The notes under the pieces are model-generated. The model searched no databases. It was given only the letters and a program-made list of their open reading frames with translations, and had not been told where the DNA came from. From positions 167,054 to 231,053 of the forward strand of contig NZ_JAKLTS010000009.1 in assembly GCF_022012445.1 (NCBI RefSeq): DNA of 64,000 nucleotides. Reading direction: 5' to 3'. Source of the DNA: Massilia sp. TS11. Lineage in GTDB: Bacteria; Pseudomonadota; Gammaproteobacteria; Burkholderiales; Burkholderiaceae_D. Within the stretch, counting starts at the first letter, position 1; the number at the start of each line of letters is the position of its first letter. A program made the translations under genes and the position numbers. Positions 59,281-64,000 of this stretch are shown here, one piece after another.

Positions 59281-60429
59281 ATGAAAACCACCCTGATCGC
59301 CGGCGCCCTGGCCCTGGCCTTTGGCAGCCCGGTGCTGGCAGCACCGCCGAGCAACACGGCCAATGACAACAACACCCAAAGCAATACCGCCACCACCACC
59401 CAGAGCGGTCCTGGCGCCAATGCCAGCGACAACGCGATGGCCGCCAACGACAGCAGCACCGGCAAGAACACCAGCAGCGGCGGCGCCTGGGCGGCCGGCG
59501 TCGGCGCGGCCAGCGCCAACAACGGCGGCACGGCCACGGCCAGCGCGGCCGACTCGTTCAACACCTCGACCTCCACCGCCACCAGCAGCCAGAGCGGCAC
59601 GGTGCAGGGCAATAGCAATTCCGGCATCGGCAATGCCGCCCTCAATACGGGCAGCGCCAACGGCGCCAGCGGCAATGGCGGCCAGGGCGGCATGGCCGTC
59701 GGCGGCCTGGCGGCCGGGCGCGGCGGCAATGGCGCAGCCGCCAGCGGCGCCAACGCCGCCTCGGGCTCGGACGGCGGCATGGCCCATAACGGCAACGCCA
59801 GCAGCGGCAGCGTCAGCGCCGCGGCCAGCCAGGGCGGCGCCGGCGGGGCCGGCGGCGCCGCCAATGGCGGCCTGAGCGCGCAGGACGGGCGCGGCGGCCG
59901 CGGCGGTGACGGCGCAGCCGGCGGCGCCACCGGCGACGCTTCCGGTGGCGCCGGCGGCAGCAGCAGCACGCCGGGCGGCAGCGGCGGCACCAACACCGGC
60001 GGGGCCGGCGGCACGGCCGGCGCCGGCGGGGCCGGTGGCACGACGGGCGCGGCCACCAATACGGCCGGGGCCGGCGCGGCAGGCGGGGCCGGGGCCGGCG
60101 GCACGGCCACGGGCGGCACGCCGACGGTCGGCAATGCCACTGGCGGCGCCGGCGGGGCCGGCGGCAGCGGCGGCAGCAATACGGGCGGGGCCGGCGGCCT
60201 CGGCGGCACCGATACGGGCGGCACGGCCAGCGGCGGCGCCGGCGCGGCCGGCACGGGCGGCAATGGCGGCAGCCTGAGCCTGACCACGGGCAGCTTCGAC
60301 ATGTCCAACAGCATGACCGGTACGGCCCAGTCGGCTGCAGGCATCCTGATCATCAGCCAGAACACCGGGCTGTCGAGCCTCGTCCAGCAAAACGTGAACG
60401 TGCAAGCCACGCTCAACGTCGGCCACTGA
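59281..60429 (+). CDS. Secreted Gly/Ala/Ser/Asn-rich fibre-like protein
   Basis: 382 residues with a signal peptide (MKTTLIAGALALAFGSPVLA). Residues 25-140 are Asn/Ser/Thr/Gln-rich (SNTANDNNTQSNTATTTQS), 140-335 are long Gly/Ala runs with scattered Asn/Ser (PE-PGRS-like composition), and the C-terminal 50 (DMSNSMTGTAQSAAGILIIS...QNTGLSSLVQQNVNVQATLNV, 330-382) form a distinct non-repetitive end. Predicted amyloid or matrix component, by analogy with Fap proteins and by the downstream C39 peptidase and channel. First gene after a sigma-54 promoter. Confidence 0.82.
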   Translation: MKTTLIAGALALAFGSPVLAAPPSNTANDNNTQSNTATTTQSGPGANASDNAMAANDSSTGKNTSSGGAWAAGVGAASANNGGTATASAADSFNTSTSTATSSQSGTVQGNSNSGIGNAALNTGSANGASGNGGQGGMAVGGLAAGRGGNGAAASGANAASGSDGGMAHNGNASSGSVSAAASQGGAGGAGGAANGGLSAQDGRGGRGGDGAAGGATGDASGGAGGSSSTPGGSGGTNTGGAGGTAGAGGAGGTTGAATNTAGAGAAGGAGAGGTATGGTPTVGNATGGAGGAGGSGGSNTGGAGGLGGTDTGGTASGGAGAAGTGGNGGSLSLTTGSFDMSNSMTGTAQSAAGILIISQNTGLSSLVQQNVNVQATLNVGH

Positions 60430-60442
60430 GGCGGAGGCGAAC

Positions 60443-60736
60443 ATGGCCTGGCTTCCCCTCGTCGTTCTGCTGCCGGGCCTGGCCGCCCCAGCCCCGCCCG
60501 GTGCGCTGCCGGCGGCGGCCCTCGCGCACTGGCGCGCCGGGGCCGCCACGCTCAACAGCACGGCCACGCTGACGGCCACCGTCAGTGCCAACACGGCCGT
60601 TGCTGTCGCCAGCGGCAATAACAGCATCCAGGGCGGGGCCCTGGCCAATGCGGCCGGCCTGCCCGTGGTCATCCAGAACAGTGGTGCCAATGTGCTGATT
60701 CAAAACGCCACGGTCATCAATCTGCATCTGGAGTAG
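60443..60736 (+). CDS. Small secreted protein, possible minor fibre subunit
   Basis: 97 residues with an N-terminal hydrophobic signal-like region (MAWLPLVVLLPGLAAPAPPGA). The mature part TATLTATVSANTAVAVASGNNSIQGGALANAAGLPVVIQNSGANVLIQN resembles repeat units of amyloid-like/adhesin proteins found next to C39 peptidases in pseudomonads. It shares a VIQN(S/T)G-type motif with its neighbours. It may seed or cap the fibre of the 382-residue protein. Four bp before the peptidase gene. Confidence 0.75.
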   Translation: MAWLPLVVLLPGLAAPAPPGALPAAALAHWRAGAATLNSTATLTATVSANTAVAVASGNNSIQGGALANAAGLPVVIQNSGANVLIQNATVINLHLE

Positions 60737-60739
60737 GCC

Positions 60740-61405
60740 ATGCGCGCGCTGATTCTGGTGGCGGCGCTGGCGGGCCTCGCGGCTGCGCCGCTCCGCGCTC
60801 TCGAGCTCGATCTGGCCGGCGGGCCGCGCGCCCAGCTGCCGCTGGCCAGCGTGCTCGCGCTGCGCCAGACGCGCACGGCGCGCCAGCAGGCCGACATGAG
60901 CTGCGGCGCGGCGGCCCTGGCCACGCTGCTGCAGTTCCACTACGGCCAGGCCGTCAGCGAGGGCACGCTGCTGCAGTCGATGCTGGCGCGCGGCGAGCGC
61001 GCGCGCCTGGCGCGCGAGGGCCTGTCCCTGCTCGATCTGCAGCAGGAGCTCGCGGCGCGCGGCTGGCGCGCCAATGCCTATGCCTGGCCGCTCGCGGCCG
61101 TGCAGCAGCCGGCCATCGTGCTGCTGCAGGAAGGCGGGCAGCGCCACTTCGTCGTCCTCAAGGGCCAGGACGGGCGCCGCGTCCTGCTCGGCGACCCGGC
61201 GCGTGGCCTGCGTGCCTTGCCGCGCGCGGCTTTTCTGGCTGCCTGGCAGCCGGCCATTGTGTTTGTGATCGACGGCCCCGGGCGCGGCCGCTTCAATGCC
61301 CCCGAAGACTGGGCGGCGGCGCCGGCCGCGCCGCTGGCGGCCAGCCTGCCGCGCCCGGATCTGAGCCTGCTGCCCCTGCCCGGCTTGTGGCCGGGCCAGC
61401 ATTAA
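60740..61405 (+). CDS. C39-type cysteine peptidase, FapD-like
   Basis: 221 residues with an N-terminal signal-like helix (RALILVAALAGLAAAPL). A C39 peptidase domain: QQADMSCGAAALATLLQFHYG with the active Cys (about 55), GGQRHFVVLKG with the His (about 135) and LGDPARG with the Asp (about 153). Such soluble, exported C39 domains (no ABC transporter fused) occur in the fap operon as FapD. It probably processes a secreted subunit in the periplasm. Start MRALILV is 4 bp after the small gene. Confidence 0.88.
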   Translation: MRALILVAALAGLAAAPLRALELDLAGGPRAQLPLASVLALRQTRTARQQADMSCGAAALATLLQFHYGQAVSEGTLLQSMLARGERARLAREGLSLLDLQQELAARGWRANAYAWPLAAVQQPAIVLLQEGGQRHFVVLKGQDGRRVLLGDPARGLRALPRAAFLAAWQPAIVFVIDGPGRGRFNAPEDWAAAPAAPLAASLPRPDLSLLPLPGLWPGQH

Positions 61406-61414
61406 GGAGAGCCT

Positions 61415-61786
61415 ATGTGGACTGTTGTGTGTTCCCTGTGTGTGGCGCTGCCGCTGGCGGCGCCCTTGCCTGCGGCCCGTCTGGCGCAGATTCGCGGCGG
61501 CGCGCTGGCGCCGCCGGCGCTGCAGTTCAGCGTCACGCGCGCAATTGCGGCCGATGGCCAGTGGCTGGCCCAGGCCCGCTGGCAGGGCCAGGCCGGTGCG
61601 GCTGGGCTCAGCCTGAGCGGCCCGCCCGGCCTCGGCGCGCCCCTGCTGATTCAAAACGCCGCCGATGGTCGCCAGCTGCAAAGCCTGACCACCCTCGACG
61701 TCCAGGGCCAGACGCTGTCGGAGCTGGCCGGCCTGCGTCTGCAGGCCAGTCTGCAGGCGGCCGCCACGGCCGCACTCACGCGCTAG
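61415..61786 (+). CDS. Small secreted protein of the fibre operon
   Basis: 123 residues with a signal region (VVCSLCVALPLAAPLPAARLA). The mature part has beta-rich composition (LQFSVTRAIAADGQWLAQARWQG) and GLGAPLLIQNAADGRQLQSLTTLDVQGQ near the end, a motif resembling segments of the other two secreted proteins of the operon. Possible chaperone or minor subunit in the position FapA or FapE would occupy; no sequence proof. Begins 9 bp after the peptidase stop. Confidence 0.72.
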   Translation: MWTVVCSLCVALPLAAPLPAARLAQIRGGALAPPALQFSVTRAIAADGQWLAQARWQGQAGAAGLSLSGPPGLGAPLLIQNAADGRQLQSLTTLDVQGQTLSELAGLRLQASLQAAATAALTR

Positions 61787-61794
61787 GGGGCCGC

Positions 61795-62820
61795 ATGCGT
61801 GCCTCCCTGCCCTGGCTGCTGGCGGCCGCCTGCGCGCTGCCGGCCGCCGCCGAGCCGGCCGCCCCACCCGCGGTCGCTCCGCTGTTCGAACAACCGAGCG
61901 TGCTGACCCCGGCCGGCCACTGGACCCTGGAACCCTCGGCCCAGCTCGCCTATGCGTCGAGCAATCGCGTGGCCCTGGTCGGCTACACGATCATCCCGGC
62001 CATCCTGATCGGCCTGATCGACGTGCGTGAAGTGAAGCGCACCACCCTGACGGCGGCCCTGGCCCTGCGGCGCGGCTTTGGCAAGCGCTGGGAGGCCGAA
62101 CTGCGCCTGCCCTATGTGGCGCGGCAGGACGCCACCGTCAGCCGCGAACTGTTTACCGGCACCGCCGTCGAGCGCGTGTTCGACACCTCGGGCCACCATC
62201 AGGGCGACGCCGAACTGAGCCTGCGCTACCAGCTCAGCGGTGAAGCCAGTGCGCGCCTGTTCACCGTGGCCGGCCTGCGCCTGAAGTCGCGCAGCGGGCG
62301 CGATCCCTTCGAGGTCGTCACCGATTGCGTGCGCCGCTGCGTGGGCGAAAACGCCACCGGCACCGGGCTGCCGCTCGAGGTGCCGACCGGCTCCGGCTTT
62401 GTCGGCGTGCAGCCGAGCCTGACCTGGCTGCTGGCCGCCGATCCGGCCGTCCTGTTTGGCAGCCTCAGCTACACGCGCAATCTGCCGCGCCACCAGTTGA
62501 CGCGGCGCGTGCGCGACGGCCAGAGCGAATGGCTGGGGACCCTGAGTCCGGGCGATGCGTTTGGCATGAATCTGGGCGTGGGCCTGGCCCTCAACGAGCA
62601 GTTGACGGTCTCGGCCGGCTACGACCACACCCTGCTCGGGCGCGCGCGCCAGAACGGGGCCGTGCTGCCCGGGGCGGTGCGCACCCAGCTCGGCACCCTG
62701 CTGCTTGGCATGTCCTACCGGCTCGACGCCAAGCGCAGCATCAATATCAGCCTCGGTGCCGGGCTGACGCGCGACACGCCCGACGTCAGCCTGAATCTGC
62801 GCCTGCCGTTCGCGCTCTAG
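61795..62820 (+). CDS. Outer-membrane channel, FapF/phenol-MetA-like beta barrel
   Basis: 341 residues with a signal peptide (ASLPWLLAAACALPAAAEP). A short Pro/Ala-rich segment is followed by a barrel of alternating strands (LALRRGFGKRWEAELRLPY, GDAELSLRYQLSG, LAVNGT), ending LNLRLPFAL with the C-terminal aromatic-type barrel signal near the end. This matches the transporter family that includes FapF and MetA-pathway proteins. It would export the fibre subunits across the outer membrane. A two-Cys loop (TDCVRRCVG) is present. Last gene of the operon. Confidence 0.82.
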   Translation: MRASLPWLLAAACALPAAAEPAAPPAVAPLFEQPSVLTPAGHWTLEPSAQLAYASSNRVALVGYTIIPAILIGLIDVREVKRTTLTAALALRRGFGKRWEAELRLPYVARQDATVSRELFTGTAVERVFDTSGHHQGDAELSLRYQLSGEASARLFTVAGLRLKSRSGRDPFEVVTDCVRRCVGENATGTGLPLEVPTGSGFVGVQPSLTWLLAADPAVLFGSLSYTRNLPRHQLTRRVRDGQSEWLGTLSPGDAFGMNLGVGLALNEQLTVSAGYDHTLLGRARQNGAVLPGAVRTQLGTLLLGMSYRLDAKRSINISLGAGLTRDTPDVSLNLRLPFAL

Positions 62821-63932
62821 CGCAGGCGCACGGCGCGCGCCTGGCCGTGCTGGACCTGGGTCAGATAGATGCGGCTCAGGCCCTGGTGGCGCGCGTCGAA
62901 CTGCACGGCCAGGCCGCCGAGGTCGGCCTGCAGGCTGTCGAGGGTCTGCAGCAGACAGCTACGGCTCAGCTCGCGGCCGCAGCGGCGCAGCGCCTCGACC
63001 AGCACGACGGCGTCGGCATAGCCTTCGATCGAGCCGTAGTTGCGCGCCGGGGCCGGCACGTCGGCGTGGTATTGGCGCTGGAAGGCTTCACCGGCCTCGT
63101 CCGGCGCGGGCATGACCTGACTGATCAACAAGCCTTCGGCCGCGCCGCCGGCATGCTTGATCAGTTCGCTGGTGCCGACGAAGGACAAGGTCGCAAACGG
63201 CGCCTGCAGGCCGGCCGTGCGCGCCTTCTTGAGCAGATTGGCCAGGGGCCGGTAGGTGCCGACGAACAGCACCGCATCGGCCTGGCTGTGCACAAGTTCG
63301 GCCAGGCCGGCATCGACGTCGACCGTATTGCGCCGGTAGCGCGTCTCGAGCACGGGGCGCAGCTTGCGCTTGGCCAGGGCATTCAGGGCCGCGCCCTTGC
63401 CCGATGCGCCGAACGCATCGTCCTGGATAAACAGGGCGAAGCGGCGCGCCCCACCCTTGGCCAGCTGCCCGACCAGGGCTTCCATCTCGTCGGCATACGA
63501 GGCGCGCAGATGGTAGACCATGGGAATCACCGGCGTGCGGAACATGTCGGCGCCCGTGAACGGAAACAGATAGGGCACGCCCGCCTGCTGGGCCAGGGGC
63601 ACGGCCACCGCCGAGGTCGGCGTGCCGACATAACCGAACAGGGCAAACACCTTGTCCTGCTGAATCAGCTGCTGGGTCGCCTGGGCCGCCTGGCGCGGAT
63701 CATAGGCGTCGTCCACGCTGATCAGTTCAATGCGGCGCCCATGCACGCCGCCGGCCGCATTGACCTTGTCCAGATAGGCCTGGGCGCCGGCGCGCAGCTG
63801 CAGGCCCAGACCGGCCGCCGGGCCGGACAAGGCATTGGCCATGCCAATCTTGATACTGCTCGCGCTCAGGCCGTCTTCAGCGGCCGCTCCCAAACTCAGC
63901 AGCAAGGCGCACACGGCGACGATGCCCCGCAT
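62817..63932 (-). CDS. Liv-type (branched-chain amino acid) periplasmic binding protein
   Basis: 371 residues with signal peptide (MRGIVAVCALLLSLGAAAE). Family 6 binding domain: IKIGMANALSGPAAGLGLQLRAGAQAYLDKVNAAGGVHGRRIELISVDDAYDP (about 28-78), VFALFGYVGTPTSAVAVPLA and AVLFVGTYRPLANLLKKAR. No permease genes are adjacent, so it may serve a distant transporter or a sensor. Convergent with the channel gene by a shared CTAG stop overlap. Its promoter region is at the window edge. Confidence 0.88.
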   Translation of the reverse strand: MRGIVAVCALLLSLGAAAEDGLSASSIKIGMANALSGPAAGLGLQLRAGAQAYLDKVNAAGGVHGRRIELISVDDAYDPRQAAQATQQLIQQDKVFALFGYVGTPTSAVAVPLAQQAGVPYLFPFTGADMFRTPVIPMVYHLRASYADEMEALVGQLAKGGARRFALFIQDDAFGASGKGAALNALAKRKLRPVLETRYRRNTVDVDAGLAELVHSQADAVLFVGTYRPLANLLKKARTAGLQAPFATLSFVGTSELIKHAGGAAEGLLISQVMPAPDEAGEAFQRQYHADVPAPARNYGSIEGYADAVVLVEALRRCGRELSRSCLLQTLDSLQADLGGLAVQFDARHQGLSRIYLTQVQHGQARAVRLR

Positions 63933-64000
63933 CGGGCCTCCCCAAATTAGTAACTCGTAGCAACACAGTATCGGCAGTCCCCGGGCCGAAGTCAAACCCC

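Noticed and set aside
59281..60429. Mycobacterial PE-PGRS protein
   Set aside because: Composition is similar, but the gene follows a sigma-54 promoter and precedes C39 peptidase and barrel genes, and the N-terminus is an ordinary signal peptide rather than a PE domain.

Overview
The window is about 64 kb of high-GC DNA, densely packed with genes on both strands, and has no rRNA, tRNA, phage or insertion-sequence signature. Gene content points to a Gram-negative betaproteobacterium, most likely Oxalobacteraceae (Massilia, Duganella, Janthinobacterium or Telluria type). The reasons are the ETF and DmdC-type acyl-CoA dehydrogenase, a Cpx-like system with a Spy protein, direct glutaminyl-tRNA synthesis, many c-di-GMP and two-component proteins, and interspersed palindromes with a GGGGTCAGACCCC core. 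The family assignment is inference; no marker gene in the window fixes it.

Layout. 1-7.7 kb is housekeeping (acyl-CoA dehydrogenase, etfBA, a TusA-like protein, alaS, a glycerophosphodiester phosphodiesterase). 7.7-12.5 kb is an envelope-stress unit (CpxR box, Spy-like chaperone, response regulator, kinase) followed by a PAS-GGDEF cyclase. 12.5-19.2 kb is a divergent cluster that combines polyamine enzymes (membrane-anchored spermidine synthase-like protein, SpeD, flavin oxidoreductase) with membrane and stress proteins of little-known function (DUF350, SPFH-SHOCT, DUF4178, a Gly-rich mini-protein). 20.9-27.2 kb holds a LytS/LytTR pair facing a five-gene operon (TPR-like periplasmic protein, ABC ATPase, FtsX-type permease, LolA-like carrier, predicted outer-membrane protein). 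27.4-34 kb has a CARDB protein, a BaeSR-like pair, an MFS exporter with divergent LysR, and a di-haem cytochrome. 34-36.5 kb is a four-gene operon of a J-domain protein with three unknown proteins. 36.6-42.4 kb carries glnS, a CHASE-type kinase, and two paralogous proteins with a WHYHILD motif and C-terminal nonapeptide repeats.

42.4-53 kb is a mixed block: an epimerase/reductase divergent pair, a secreted methyltransferase-like protein, transporters, an HPF-like protein, a second diguanylate cyclase, sbcB, pyrF and an SDR. 53.1-53.6 kb is the only long gene-free stretch. It contains two candidate structured RNAs, each ending in a strong intrinsic terminator, with a REP-like palindrome between them. 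53.6-57.6 kb encodes small unknown or secreted proteins. 57.8-62.8 kb is a sigma-54 activator followed by a clear -24/-12 promoter and a five-gene secretion operon (Gly/Ala-rich secreted protein, small secreted protein, C39 peptidase, another small secreted protein, outer-membrane channel) whose logic resembles Pseudomonas Fap functional amyloid. The window ends with a Liv-type periplasmic binding protein.

A striking general feature is that every one of the twelve convergent gene pairs either overlaps or is separated by at most 9 bp, so opposing transcripts must overlap at their 3' ends.
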